Position numbers and translations under genes: made by a program
Part shown: positions 1 through 10,659 of the stretch, in pieces
Layout of the letters: the number at the start of each line of letters is the position of its first letter
How positions within the stretch are numbered: position 1 is the first letter of the stretch
Notes under the pieces: generated by a model
Told to the model about the DNA's origin: nothing
What the model saw: only the letters and a program-made list of their open reading frames with translations
Database searches by the model: none
Assembly (NCBI GenBank): GCA_963764825.1
Contig: CAVXUA010000003.1
Coordinates: forward strand, 186,001 to 250,000
Origin: JAZGGS01 sp963764825
GTDB taxonomy: Bacteria > Bacteroidota > Ignavibacteria > Ignavibacteriales > Ignavibacteriaceae
Direction of reading: 5' to 3'
Length of the DNA stretch: 64,000 nucleotides

Positions 1-1502
1 GAGGGGTTCCGGATAAGCCAGTAAAAGAAATTGGAAAAGCTAAAAAGGGAGATACCGGCACAAAAATAACCTTTATGCCCGACAAAGAAATTTTTAGTAC
101 TACACAGTTTAAGTTTGATACGCTTGCCGACAGAATGAGAGAACTGGCGTATCTTAACAAAACAATTACCATTAAAGTGAGGGATGAAAGAAACGGCGGA
201 GAGGAAGAAACATACCATTTTAAAGGCGGGCTTATAGAGTTTGTTAAGTATCTTGATGAAACAAGGCAGCCGCTCCACAAAGCAGTTTATATTGAGGGTG
301 AGAAAGATAAAACCCCAATAGAAATTTCATTTGAATACACAACCAGTTATGCCGAAAATATATTCTCTTATGTTAATAATATAAATACGCAAGAAGGCGG
401 AACACATCTTTCCGGCTTTAAAACTGCACTTACAAGAACACTGAATAGTTATGCTTACAAAAACAAATTAATTAAAGACGGAAAAGTAACTTTAACCGGC
501 GATGATTTTAGGGAAGGATTAACTGCGGTAATTTCTGTTAAGGTTGCTGAACCGCAATTTGAAGGACAGACAAAAACCAAACTTGGAAACAGTGAAACCA
601 GGTCAGCCGTTGAAATGATGGTGGGTGAAAAACTTGGGGAATACCTTGAAGAGAATCCTTCTGTTGGTAAAAAGATTATTGAAAAATGTATGCGTGCTGC
701 TGAAGCAAGAGAAGCAGCCAGGAAAGCCCGCGACCTTACAAGAAGAAAAAATGCACTGGATGGTATGAACCTTCCCGGTAAACTAGCAGATTGTTCCATT
801 ACAGATCCTGAGCTTTGTGAAGTTTATATAGTTGAGGGTGACTCTGCCGGCGGCTCTGCTAAGCAGGGCAGAAACAGAAGGTTCCAGGCAATTCTTCCGC
901 TTCGTGGAAAGATACTTAATGTTGAAAAAGCAAAATTGAATAAAATTCTTGAGAATAATGAAATAAAAGCAATGATCTCTGCAATAGGTGCAGGGCTGGG
1001 ACCCGATTTTAATGAATCAAAATCACGTTACGGTAAAGTTATACTAATGACTGATGCCGATGTTGACGGAAGCCACATTAGAACTTTGCTTCTTACTTTT
1101 CTTTACAGGCACATGAAAGATCTTATTACAGCCGGAAAAGTTTATATAGCGCAGCCACCACTGTATAAAATTAAAAAAGGAAAAGAAGAATTTTATGCCT
1201 ATGATGATAAAGAAAGAAAAGAGATTCTTAAACGATTAAAAGTAAATGGCAAGGGGAACGGAAAAGATAAAGGAGATATTAAAGGAGTTACAATATCACG
1301 TTATAAAGGTTTGGGAGAAATGAACCCCGAACAATTATGGGATACAACCATGAATCCTGAAACAAGAACCATCCTCCAGGTTACAATAGAAAGTGCGGCT
1401 ACTGCCGACAAAATTTTTGAAACCCTGATGGGAGATGATGTAGAACCGCGTCGCGAGTTTATACAGAAGAATGCAAAATATGTTAAAAACCTTGATGTCT
1501 GA
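1..1502 (+). CDS. gyrB: DNA gyrase subunit B (5' truncated by window edge)
   Basis: ATP-dependent subunit of the type II topoisomerase that introduces negative supercoils. The frame is open from the first bases (codons in phase with position 3), so the start lies outside the window and the N-terminal part of the ATPase domain is missing. About 500 codons are visible. They hold the transducer domain and then the TOPRIM domain, with EGDSAGGSAKQ near 830-865 and the Mg-binding TDADVDGSHIR near 1050-1080. The C-terminal end carries the usual GLGEMNPEQLWDTTM signature. gyrA follows 54 bp downstream on the same strand, so the two are probably cotranscribed. This reading frame is intact, unlike its neighbour. 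Confidence 0.97.
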   Translation, partial: GVPDKPVKEIGKAKKGDTGTKITFMPDKEIFSTTQFKFDTLADRMRELAYLNKTITIKVRDERNGGEEETYHFKGGLIEFVKYLDETRQPLHKAVYIEGEKDKTPIEISFEYTTSYAENIFSYVNNINTQEGGTHLSGFKTALTRTLNSYAYKNKLIKDGKVTLTGDDFREGLTAVISVKVAEPQFEGQTKTKLGNSETRSAVEMMVGEKLGEYLEENPSVGKKIIEKCMRAAEAREAARKARDLTRRKNALDGMNLPGKLADCSITDPELCEVYIVEGDSAGGSAKQGRNRRFQAILPLRGKILNVEKAKLNKILENNEIKAMISAIGAGLGPDFNESKSRYGKVILMTDADVDGSHIRTLLLTFLYRHMKDLITAGKVYIAQPPLYKIKKGKEEFYAYDDKERKEILKRLKVNGKGNGKDKGDIKGVTISRYKGLGEMNPEQLWDTTMNPETRTILQVTIESAATADKIFETLMGDDVEPRREFIQKNAKYVKNLDV

Positions 1503-1555
1503 TCCTGCTTTATAATTAAAGATTGTTAAACAAAACGGAAACCTGAGAATACTTA

Positions 1556-4025
1556 ATGGCAACCATATTTGAAAAAATAATTCCCGTATCACTCGAAGAA
1601 GAGATGAAATCATCCTACATCGATTATTCGATGTCAGTTATTGTTTCTAGGGCATTGCCCGATGTTAGAGATGGATTAAAACCTGTTCACCGCAGGATAC
1701 TTTACGGAATGCACGAACTGGGTATGACGCACAGCAAAGCTTATAAAAAGTCTGCAAGAATTGTTGGTGAGGTTTTGGGTAAGTTCCACCCGCACGGCGA
1801 TACCGCGGTTTACGATTCTATGGTAAGAATGGTACAGGATTTTTCACTCCGCTATCCTTTAGTTGATGGACAGGGTAACTTTGGCTCTGTTGATGGCGAC
1901 TCTCCTGCGGCAATGCGTTATACCGAAGCACGGCTTGCAAGAATTTCTGAAGAAATGTTAAAAGACCTGGATAAAAACACGGTTGATTTTGCTCCTAACT
2001 TTGACGATACCTTGCAGGAGCCTACCGTTATGCCATCTTACCTGCCTAACTTGCTAATAAACGGTGCCAGCGGAATTGCAGTAGGGATGGCAACAAACAT
2101 TCCCCCACACAACCTTACTGAGGTGGTAGACGGACTTATAGCGCTTATAAAAAATCCTAATCTCACCTCTGAAAAACTTATGAAATATGTTACTGCACCC
2201 GATTTTCCAACAGCGGGAATTATTTATGGGTATGCCGGCGTACAGAGTGCTTTAACAACAGGAAGAGGAAGAATAGTTGTCCGTGCAAGAGCAAATATTG
2301 AAACACAAAAAAGTAACAAAGAAAACATTATTATAACCGAACTCCCTTTCCAGGTAAATAAGGCTAACTTAATTGAAAAGATGGCAGAGCTGGTAAGGGC
2401 AGGAAAGCTGGGAGATATTTCAAATATTCGAGATGAGTCTGATAGGGATGGAATGAGAGTTGTTGTGGAATTAAAACGTGATGCACAGCCGGCAGTTGTA
2501 TTAAACCAGCTTTTTAAACACACACAAATGCAAAGCACTTTTGGTGTTAATAATGTTAGCGCTGGTTAACGGTATTCCCAGGGTTCTTCCGATAAAAGAT
2601 ATGATGCAGCACTTCCTCGATCACCGGATGGATGTGCTCGTTAGAAGAACAAAATATGAGCTTGAAGCTGCGGAAAGAAGAGCACACATATTAGAAGGTT
2701 ACATAATTGCCCTCGATAATATTGATGCAGTTATTCAAACTATAAAAAAATCTAAAGATGTTGAGACCGCAAGAAAAAATCTTATTAAGAAATTCAAGCT
2801 TAGCGAAATACAGGCAAAAGCAATACTGGATATGCGCCTGCAGCGTTTAACCGGGCTTGAAAGACAAAAAATTGAAGACGAATATAAAGAAACGATTAAA
2901 CTGATTGAGAGGCTGAAAGGCATCCTAAAAAGTGAAGAAAATAGGAACCTGATTATAAAGGAAGAACTTCTTGAGATTAAAAAAAGATACGGAGACGAAA
3001 GAAGAACAGAAATTGTTTACAGCACAGAAGATTTTTCTTTAGAAGATATAATAGCAGAAGAAGATGTTGTTGTTACAATTTCTCATAACGGGTTCATTAA
3101 AAGATTTCCGGTTAGCGGGTATAGAAAGCAGGGAAGGGGCGGAAGAGGTGTTACCGGCGCCGGCACTAAAGATGAAGATTTTATTGAGCATATGTTTATT
3201 GCCTCAACCCATCAGTATATTCTATTCTTTACTGATAGGGGAAAGGTCTATTGGCTTAAAGTGCACGAAATACCTGAGGGTGGCAGGGCTGCCAGAGGCA
3301 GGTCAGTTATAAACCTTTTGCAAAAGGATAAAGATGAAAATATAACTGCCTTTGTTGCAGTTAAAGAATTTACCGATGATAAATACCTGATAATGGCTAC
3401 AGAAAATGGAACGATTAAGAAAACAGTTCTTTCTGCGTACGGTAACGTAAGAAAAGGTGGAATCAATGCGATCAACCTCGTAAAGGGCGATAAGCTGATA
3501 GAAGTTAAGATGACAGATGGAAAAAACGACCTGGTTATAGGAACAAGAAACGGTTTTGCCATAAGGTTTAACGAAAAAGATGTGCGTAATATGGGGAGAA
3601 TTGCTACGGGTGTAAGAGGAGTTAGACTTGGCAAGGGCGATATTGTTGTTGGGCTGCTTGTTATAAAGCACCCGGGGGCAAGTATTCTTGTTGTTACACA
3701 TAATGGTTATGGCAAGCGATCGGATATTAAGGATTATAGAATTACTAGGCGCGGCGGTAAGGGAGTTATTACAGTTAAGACCACCGATAAGGTTGGCAAG
3801 CTTATCGCTCTTATGGGAGTATTTGATAAAGACGAACTGGTTATAATAACTACAAAAGGAATGGTGATCAGGCAGGCAGTTAAAAACCTCCGGGTTATGG
3901 GAAGAAATACCCAGGGTGTAAGAGTAATTAATCTTAAAGATGGAGATTCAATTGCTGATATAGCGAAAGTTGTTAGCGAAGATAATGGAATTGACCAACA
4001 CCCTGAGCTTAATAGCAAGGGTTAG
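1556..4025 (+). CDS. gyrA: DNA gyrase subunit A (one frameshift near 2555)
   Basis: DNA-cleaving subunit of gyrase, partner of the GyrB encoded upstream. The catalytic tyrosine is Tyr122, in AMRYTEARL (codon 1919-1921). A coiled-coil segment and the beta-pinwheel C-terminal domain follow, with a GyrA-box-like RGGRGVTG near 3135. The reading frame breaks once, where TFGVN should run directly into MLALVNG; removing one A near 2552-2554 restores about 822 residues, the usual length. The gene is essential, so the break is most likely a sequencing error. A hairpin terminator follows the stop codon. Confidence 0.95.
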
Positions 4026-4033
4026 TATTAATT

Positions 4034-4061
4034 AAAAAGGGATAATTTTTGTCCCCTTTTT
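4034..4061. terminator. Probable bidirectional terminator between gyrA and hemL
   Basis: An A-rich arm with GGGA and a T-rich arm with TCCCC flank a short loop, giving an imperfect hairpin with A and T tracts on either side. It lies between the convergent gyrA and hemL stop codons, where a shared terminator is expected. Confidence 0.45.
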
Positions 4062-4079
4062 CCCACGTAATCAAAAATC

Positions 4080-5369
4080 TTAAAGTATTGCTTCGAGAGA
4101 GCTTTTGTGTGCTTCAATTGTTTTATCAATATCTTCTATAGAATGTGCAGTTGAAATAAACATTGCTTCAAACTGTGCAGGTGCCAGGTAAATTCCACGC
4201 TTTAGCATTTCATGAAAATATTTACCATAAAGTTTTGTATCGGAATTAACAGCATCATTAAAATTTTCAACATTTCCTTCCTTAAAAAACATGCAGCTCA
4301 TAGATCCAACCCTGTTTATAGCATTGCTCTTTCCAAGCTCATCCAGGTTTTTCTTCATTCCTTTTTCCATGTATGAAGATTTTTCTTCCAACTCGTTATA
4401 AATTCCCCTGTTTTCATTAATATGGTTAAGCGCAGCATAACCAGCAGCCATTGCAAGAGGATTTCCGCTTAAAGTTCCTGCCTGGTAAACTGGTCCGCTG
4501 GGTGCTATCATATCCATTATTTCTGCTTTACCGCCGAACGCACCAACTGGCAAACCACCACCAATTATTTTTCCAAACGTGGATAAATCAGGAGTGATTC
4601 CTAAAACTTCCTGTGCGCCGCCAGCTGCAACTCTAAACCCGGTCATAACTTCATCAAAGATTAAAACAATTTTTTCCTCATCACAAATACTTCTAAGTTC
4701 TTTAATAAATTCATCTTTTGCTTTTACCACACCCATGTTTCCGGCAATCGGTTCAATTATAACTGCCGCAATCTCATCTTTGTTTTCAGTAACTATTTTT
4801 TTAACAGATTCAATATCATTGTAATCGGCAACTAATGTATCTACAGCATTTCCACTTGTAACTCCGGGGCTTGTTGGTACACCAAGTGTTAACGCACCGG
4901 AACCTGCTTTGATAAGGAAATAATCAGCATGCCCATGGTAGCAGCCTTCAAATTTTATAAATTTTTCTTTACCAGTAAAACCACGCGCTGCCCTTATAGC
5001 ACTCATTGTAGCTTCAGTGCCGCTATTTACCATTCGTATTTTTTCAATAGAAGGAACCAACTCAGTAATAATTTTTGCCATTTTGATTTCAAGTTCGGTT
5101 GGTGCACCGAAACTTGTACCCGTTTGTAATGCATTTAGAAGCGCTTCCTTAATAAAAGGAGGGTTGTGCCCAAAAAGATGAGGACCCCAGCTTCCTATAT
5201 ATTCAATGTATTCATTTCCGTCAACGTCCCAAAACCTTGATCCCTCACCTCTGCTTATAAATAATGGATCGCCGCCAACAGATTTAAATGCTCGCACAGG
5301 AGAGTTTACTCCGCCCGGGATATATTTTTTTGCTTCCGCAAAAAGTTGTTTGCTCTTTTCTAAATTCAT
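4080..5369 (-). CDS. hemL: Glutamate-1-semialdehyde 2,1-aminomutase
   Basis: PLP enzyme that converts glutamate-1-semialdehyde to 5-aminolevulinate in the C5 route to haem and other tetrapyrroles; cytoplasmic. The product is 429 residues, full length for the family. It opens with the typical YIPGGVNSPVRAF and has the PLP lysine at Lys267 in TFGKIIGGGLPVGAFGG. The start is the ATG at 5367-5369; an in-frame TTG one codon upstream is less likely. It lies 25 bp upstream of nothing else on its own strand that is related: the nucleotidase gene begins further upstream and ends just before it. hemH, a later step of the pathway, is about 8 kb away. Confidence 0.95.
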   Translation of the reverse strand: MNLEKSKQLFAEAKKYIPGGVNSPVRAFKSVGGDPLFISRGEGSRFWDVDGNEYIEYIGSWGPHLFGHNPPFIKEALLNALQTGTSFGAPTELEIKMAKIITELVPSIEKIRMVNSGTEATMSAIRAARGFTGKEKFIKFEGCYHGHADYFLIKAGSGALTLGVPTSPGVTSGNAVDTLVADYNDIESVKKIVTENKDEIAAVIIEPIAGNMGVVKAKDEFIKELRSICDEEKIVLIFDEVMTGFRVAAGGAQEVLGITPDLSTFGKIIGGGLPVGAFGGKAEIMDMIAPSGPVYQAGTLSGNPLAMAAGYAALNHINENRGIYNELEEKSSYMEKGMKKNLDELGKSNAINRVGSMSCMFFKEGNVENFNDAVNSDTKLYGKYFHEMLKRGIYLAPAQFEAMFISTAHSIEDIDKTIEAHKSSLEAIL

Positions 5370-5394
5370 CAATTTTCTAAAATCTTAAATAAAA

Positions 5395-7173
5395 TTATTC
5401 GCCAAATAAAAGTTTATAATCAATTTCTTTTCCCTTCTGCCACCACGCTTGTGGTTTTATGTCCCAATTGCCAATAGTACGCGGATATAACTCTTTCTTT
5501 TCCTTAATCCAGTTCATTATCTGCAAGCGTAAATCTGTATCAGTGGAATGAATAATCCTTTCTGAAAGTTCCTCTTTTGGAATTCCAGCACCTCTTATTA
5601 AATGTCCCCCGCCCCCGTTACCTCGGTAAGAATTTATAGCAACCGTGTAAGTAGAATCAAGACTGAAGGCAGTACTATCTCTTAACAAAAAGAAAGTCAC
5701 TTTTTCACCAACCGGTTTAGAGATATCAACAGTATAATTAAGTCCCGAAGCTGAAGAGTAATTATAAAACCGTTCCTCCAGCATAGGTGTGCTGTAACGT
5801 TCTGAATATTGTATGCTTCCATCTTCATCCAGTTTAAATTTTAAAACATGATCGCTGTCGTTTTCCATCTGGTTGAACCAATTACCGAATGAATACTCAA
5901 GATAATCTTTTACTTCCTGCCCAGTTAGTTCCATCGTATAAAGAAAATTTTCGTACTTGTAAAGATTAAACATATCTCTAACTCTTACCCAGCCGCTGTC
6001 TATAGTTACATTAAAAGAAAGTGGGGAGACAAAGGAAATATCAGCACCGGTTATTTCGAGCTGGGCAATTTGTATCAGATCAACAAAATTGGATGGTCCG
6101 AAAATCGATTCTTTTGAAGAAACCGTTTTTTTAATTTGACCCAGCGGTGCAACAACGTAGTTTTCTACTCTGTTTAGTTCCAACAAATATTTGTTCATAA
6201 ATATATCATCGGGTCTGTAATTTTTAACCGCAACTATTTCACCGGAAGAATTTATTTTATCCCAGTTTCCGGTCTCATCATTATATTTCATTGTTATGTT
6301 TGCCACTGCAACAGTTTGTGCCCGTGATAAAGGACCGAGAATTAAAACACTGTCGCCAGCTAAGTTTTCTACTTTATAATTCCAGCTTGCGTGATCATGC
6401 CCAACAAATACAACATCAAATCCCGGCACTTTTTCTGCAACAAGCTGAGAAGCATTTTCGTTTTTGTAAGTATCGGACGATACATTGCCGTAAGTATATT
6501 CTACCCCGGAATGAAAAAGCCCTATTAGCAGATCAGGATTTTCTTTCTCACGTATAATCTTAACCCATTTTGCAGCAGATTCGATCATATCTTCAAATAC
6601 CATTCCTTCCCAGATATGCGCTGGCAGCCAGCTTGGAATAGCAGGAGTTATTAAACCAAGCACTGCAATTTTAACTCCCCCTTTTTCTATAATTGAATAT
6701 GGCTCAAAGTATGGCTCGTTGTTACTTGTGTTAACAGTATTAGCTGCTAACCAGGGAAAGCTTAACTGGGTCCCGAACCTGTCATAAACCGGATGTCCTG
6801 TCTCAATATCGTGGTTACCTATTGTTGCAACATCATATCCCATAAAATTCATAACATCTGCATAAATATGTTTGCTAACAGTGTCTTCGTAATTGTAGTA
6901 ATAAACTGCAGGATCTCCCTGTATTATATCGCCATTATCAAGCAGGATTACTTCCTGTTCTCTGTTTCTTCTTTCACTGTTTACATAAGTATGTACCTGT
7001 GCAAGGGAACTGTTTGTGGTAGTATCATTTTGAAAGTCATAGGGAAAGATTGCACCATGAACATCGCTAGTTTCAATCAGTTTAATCTTTACGGTTTGAG
7101 CAAACAAGGTGGTTGATAATAATACTATTGTAATTAGGGAAAGTAAACACAACCTGGTTTTCAAATCTATCAT
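5395..7173 (-). CDS. Secreted 5'-nucleotidase / 2',3'-cyclic-nucleotide phosphodiesterase family protein
   Basis: Metallophosphoesterase of the UshA/CpdB type, expected to hydrolyse nucleotides in the periplasm or at the surface. A signal peptide covers about the first 25 residues and is cleaved near LFAQ. The metal-binding blocks appear in order: ETSDVHG, DNGDIIQGDP, TIGNHDIE, LFHSGVEY and VGHDHASW. A 5'-nucleotidase C-terminal domain follows (SPLSFNVTIDSGWVRVRDM, NSYRGNGGGGHLIRGAGI). The length of 592 residues is normal. It precedes hemL with a 25 bp gap, so cotranscription is possible although the functions are unrelated. The exact substrate cannot be read from the sequence. Confidence 0.9.
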   Translation of the reverse strand: MIDLKTRLCLLSLITIVLLSTTLFAQTVKIKLIETSDVHGAIFPYDFQNDTTTNSSLAQVHTYVNSERRNREQEVILLDNGDIIQGDPAVYYYNYEDTVSKHIYADVMNFMGYDVATIGNHDIETGHPVYDRFGTQLSFPWLAANTVNTSNNEPYFEPYSIIEKGGVKIAVLGLITPAIPSWLPAHIWEGMVFEDMIESAAKWVKIIREKENPDLLIGLFHSGVEYTYGNVSSDTYKNENASQLVAEKVPGFDVVFVGHDHASWNYKVENLAGDSVLILGPLSRAQTVAVANITMKYNDETGNWDKINSSGEIVAVKNYRPDDIFMNKYLLELNRVENYVVAPLGQIKKTVSSKESIFGPSNFVDLIQIAQLEITGADISFVSPLSFNVTIDSGWVRVRDMFNLYKYENFLYTMELTGQEVKDYLEYSFGNWFNQMENDSDHVLKFKLDEDGSIQYSERYSTPMLEERFYNYSSASGLNYTVDISKPVGEKVTFFLLRDSTAFSLDSTYTVAINSYRGNGGGGHLIRGAGIPKEELSERIIHSTDTDLRLQIMNWIKEKKELYPRTIGNWDIKPQAWWQKGKEIDYKLLFGE

Positions 7174-7433
7174 AACTCTTTCTGTTTCTTGATTTTATAA
7201 CTCAGCAAAATTAAGCAATAATACATTATTTAGAAATTGCTAAATAAGTTGATTGTGAAGGAGTTTTTAACTTTGAGATATTAGGTCTAAATTATAAATT
7301 AAACGAGCGAAAAATATAAACCTACCCGTCTAAAAAATCGCTCGCTCCTTATCTGATTCACCATTTCATTATATTAACTATCAACAATTCGGAAATTTAT
7401 AGTTATAAACTTTAATATCACTAAGGATATAAA

Positions 7434-8761
7434 ATGAAAAAAGTATTAAATATTAGGTGCCGGTCATGTTACCAAGCCGATTGTAGAATATCTGACTGAA
7501 AAATGCGGATACAATGTTACCATGGGTGCCAGAACAGTATCGAAAGCCGAAAAAATAATTGCCGGAAGACCCATGGCATCAGCGGTTGCATGGGCAAGCC
7601 ACGAAGAAGACAAACTTGATAAACTGATCGCAGATCATGATCCTGGTTATTAATATGATTCCAAAAGCACATCATGTGATGGTTGCAAAACTTTGCCTAA
7701 AGCATCAGAAAAGTATGGTTTCTACTTCTTACGAAATACCTCCTATTAAAGAACTATATGCCGAAGCAAAGGAAAAAGGAATTATAATATTAAACGAACT
7801 GGGCGAAGATCCCGGGATGGATCACTTTGCAACCCAGATGCTGCTTGATGATATTAAAGCCGATGGCGGAAAGGTAATTGAAATTCAATCGTATGGTTCC
7901 GGGTTACCCTCTTTTAAATTTAACAACAACCCGATGGGTTATAAATTTTCCTGGGAACCAAAGGGAGTTTTCCTTGCAGCACAGGTTCCTGCGCAGTACC
8001 TGGTAAAGGGAAAGCCTGTCCCAATTGATGGTGATAAGCTTTTCGAGAATTTTAAAATGGTTGATATTAAGGGACTAGGAACTTTTGAAGCTTACGCAAA
8101 TAAAGATGTATCTAGATATGTTAAACCCTACGGTTTGCCAGAAGATGTTAGCTTTTACAGGGGATTGCTCCGGTTCTCCGGCTATTGCAATAATATGCGC
8201 CATTTCTGGAAGCTTGATTTGTTAAATGATAAAGAACAGTTGGATTGGAAAGGTAAAACATTTAAAGATTACGCAGCATTTTTAATAGGTACAAAACCGA
8301 CTGATAAACTTGTAGATGATTTTTCAAAATACCTGGGAGTAGATCATCTGTCTGATATAATGATGAGACTAAAATGGCTTGGTATATTTGAAGTTGAACA
8401 GATAGAGACAAAGAACGGATCAAAGCTGGATGTTTTTATAGAGTTATTGCTAAAGAAACTTACCTATGCACCTGGCGAAACGGATATGACAATTATTCAT
8501 GTAGATATTCTTGCAGAATTACCTGGTGGCAAACAGGAGCACAGAACAGCTACAATGGTAGCTGATGGGGAACCGAATGGTGATTCCGCGATGGCAAAAG
8601 CCGTTGGTTTGCCGCCGGCAATAGCAGCCAAATTTATTTTAGAAGGAAAGATAAAAGAAACGGGAGTGCATATGCCCCCAACTCTTCCCTATTTGTATAA
8701 ACCATTTATGGAAGAATTGGCCGTGTACGGGTTTGAGTTTAAGCGAAAGATATTTGCATGA
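7434..8761 (+). CDS. Saccharopine dehydrogenase family protein (two frameshifts)
   Basis: NAD(P)-dependent enzyme related to saccharopine dehydrogenase/lysine-ketoglutarate reductase. After removal of one base near 7450, the start reads as a Rossmann motif, ILGAGHVTKPIVEYL. A second break near 7640 joins IADHDLVINMIPK to the long downstream frame. The C-terminal domain has the family-typical NELGEDPGMDHF and LRFSGYCNNM. The restored protein is about 440 residues. The gene stands alone and ends in a strong hairpin terminator. Possible roles are lysine metabolism or a related carboxy-amine reductase; the sequence does not decide. Both breaks look like single-base insertions (ttaaatatt, gatcctgg). 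Confidence 0.85.
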
Positions 8762-8786
8762 TTTTTTACATCACATGGTAAATACA

Positions 8787-8815
8787 AAAGGCGAGTTTAA
8801 CAGCTCGCCTTTTAA
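8787..8815. terminator. Intrinsic terminator
   Basis: Perfect 9-bp stem AAAGGCGAG / CTCGCCTTT with an 8-nt loop (8796-8803), flanked by A and T runs. It lies between two convergent genes (saccharopine dehydrogenase-like and the outer-membrane protein) and could serve both. Confidence 0.85.
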
Positions 8816-8837
8816 TTAGGTTTGGTTATTAACAAAC

Positions 8838-9425
8838 TTACCACGCATAACCAATGTCAAATCTTAATGCAGGGGCCTTTCCATCAAAATCTGAAAAATC
8901 CTCATCCTCACCGGAAAAGAAATAATAATCAATGCCAATACCCAGACCAATTGCAAACTGATCGCCTGGGAACCATTGCCAGCCAATTAAACCACCTACT
9001 GAGGTTATTGAAACAGATTCATCACCAGCATCGTCACCCGATAGATTATTGTAAGAAACATTTGGTGCAAAATAAAATCCCCGTAAATTTTTTCCGCTGG
9101 GATGAAAACGCACTTCCGCATTTACGCCAAATCCCTCTATGCCAGATATTGTGGGCATTTGAATACCACCACCAATTACTGTATGATCACTTATTTTATG
9201 GAAATACGAAAGGTTATAGAACAACAGGAATTTTAGCGGATTAATAACAATCATACTGGTACGAGGAGTAATATCTTCAGTTTGAGAAATTATCACTGCT
9301 TCAGTATAGATCGTGTCCCCTGTTTCCGGATCAATTGTCCATTTTTTTTCATCAGTTTTGTCTTGCCCTATCGCAGTAAAAAACAACAAACAACTTATTA
9401 GCAGAGAAAGTATTAAGGTTTTCAT
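8838..9425 (-). CDS. Small outer-membrane beta-barrel-like protein
   Basis: Hypothetical exported protein of 195 residues. A signal peptide of about 20 residues ends at FFTAIGQ. A short linker is followed by alternating hydrophobic and aromatic strands (NPLKFLLFYNLSYFHKI, RGFYFAPNVSYNN, FAIGLGIGIDYYFF), and the chain ends in an aromatic residue (GYAW), as outer-membrane barrels often do. The pattern resembles small 8-stranded barrels such as DUF3575-like proteins, but I cannot assign a family. It is monocistronic. The frame is intact. Confidence 0.75.
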   Translation of the reverse strand: MKTLILSLLISCLLFFTAIGQDKTDEKKWTIDPETGDTIYTEAVIISQTEDITPRTSMIVINPLKFLLFYNLSYFHKISDHTVIGGGIQMPTISGIEGFGVNAEVRFHPSGKNLRGFYFAPNVSYNNLSGDDAGDESVSITSVGGLIGWQWFPGDQFAIGLGIGIDYYFFSGEDEDFSDFDGKAPALRFDIGYAW

Positions 9426-9731
9426 TTTCTTTATCCTCTCTTTGTTTATTCATAGCATTTAAAAATACAGAGGGGTGAAGACAACTCAAATGCCAAATCA
9501 TAAATAACAGATAGGTGGTTTATACATATGATTGATGGCATTTAGCCCTGTAGGTATTTCGCTCTGGTTTATATCTTTATACAGATGGTGAGGTATAAAA
9601 TAGACAGAAAAGTTAATTGATAGTAGTACAAGTTAACAATTAGCATCAACACTTAATAGCTTTGTCGAGGGATGAATTTATTTATAGATAGGGACAGCGA
9701 ATACATAAGTAAGCACGGGGGAAAACCATTT
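9426..9731. other. Intergenic region, 306 bp, no gene seen
   Basis: AT-rich region between two minus-strand genes. No convincing reading frame, RNA gene or strong hairpin is visible. It presumably holds the promoter of the small outer-membrane protein. Confidence 0.5.
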
Positions 9732-10574
9732 TTACTTCATTAATTCCGCACCGGCGTGTTGAAAAGTTCTAAAATAATTAAGAAGCATTTCTTCAGGATT
9801 GTTTGATTTTACCAGAGAATCATATATTAGTACTCCCCCGGAAATACCTTCAGTACTCCACCTTACACCTTCGGGCATTTCAAAGTTTGGAAATCCTTCA
9901 GGAATAGGATAAGCAGTTATATAAAAGTAAGCATCTGGTATATTTTCATCGCCGGTTGAAAACCCAAACATCATTTGCTCTTTTGATGATTCGGCATCAT
10001 CAGGATCTATGCCGGGAATCAATCTTCCCGAATACCAGCTCATAGCTAAATCAAAATGATGAGACCACAATTGAACAGGACTTCTTTCTCCGCATAGCTC
10101 ATCGCGGAACTTATTCATAATTCTGTTGATCTTTTTCAGTGCGTTCCAATAATTTGCAACTTTCTCCGAAATGTATTTTCCTGGAGAACCATCTATGAAG
10201 CTTGGTTTTTCGATAGGAGTGAGAACTCCAATATCTGTTAGAAGTGCACAGGTTTCATCGCATAAAGCACTTAATGATTGCCCGGTAAGGGTAATTTGCA
10301 TTTCTTCACGGAAGCTAGACTCAACTTTCAATTTATGCTTTTCAAGATCCAGCGACACTTCAAAAGTTTGGTCATCTGCAGTATCCCTGGTTTTCCTAAT
10401 GGGGGTAGTCGTTAAGCCGCGGTTACTAACAAGCAAGCTGATATGCCACCAATGTGGATGCGGGTCGGACATTGTTTCTCTTATAGCACCAACCATCTGG
10501 CTGTACTTATGTAATGTATCCCTGGTCTCTTTCCAATCATTTAAATGAAGATCGGGGAAAAGATTGCTTTGCAT
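9732..10574 (-). CDS. DUF5996 family protein
   Basis: Protein of about 280 residues matching the DUF5996 family, whose function is unknown. The diagnostic N-terminal block is present: TLHKYSQMVGAIRE, HPHWWHISLLVSNRGLTTTPI. The C-terminal half has PVQLWSHHFDLAMSWYSGR and the GFSTGDENIPDAYFYI block. The start used is the ATG at 10572-10574; the TTG just upstream is less likely. No signal peptide or membrane segment is visible, so it is probably cytoplasmic. There is no informative neighbour. Confidence 0.8.
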   Translation of the reverse strand: MQSNLFPDLHLNDWKETRDTLHKYSQMVGAIRETMSDPHPHWWHISLLVSNRGLTTTPIRKTRDTADDQTFEVSLDLEKHKLKVESSFREEMQITLTGQSLSALCDETCALLTDIGVLTPIEKPSFIDGSPGKYISEKVANYWNALKKINRIMNKFRDELCGERSPVQLWSHHFDLAMSWYSGRLIPGIDPDDAESSKEQMMFGFSTGDENIPDAYFYITAYPIPEGFPNFEMPEGVRWSTEGISGGVLIYDSLVKSNNPEEMLLNYFRTFQHAGAELMK

Positions 10575-10659
10575 CAAAGTTCTCGCTTTCTATTTAAGGT
10601 GGTTCAAGTTTAATCAAATTATAACTTAAATTCTTCCCACTTATGTAATCACTTTGTTA

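Noticed and set aside
455..799. Minus-strand open frame inside gyrB
   Set aside because: Antisense shadow of a conserved coding region, with no ribosome site and low-complexity composition.
2541..2569. Programmed frameshift or intein in gyrA
   Set aside because: No slippery heptamer or downstream structure is seen and nothing is inserted; a single extra base explains it, as in many other genes here.
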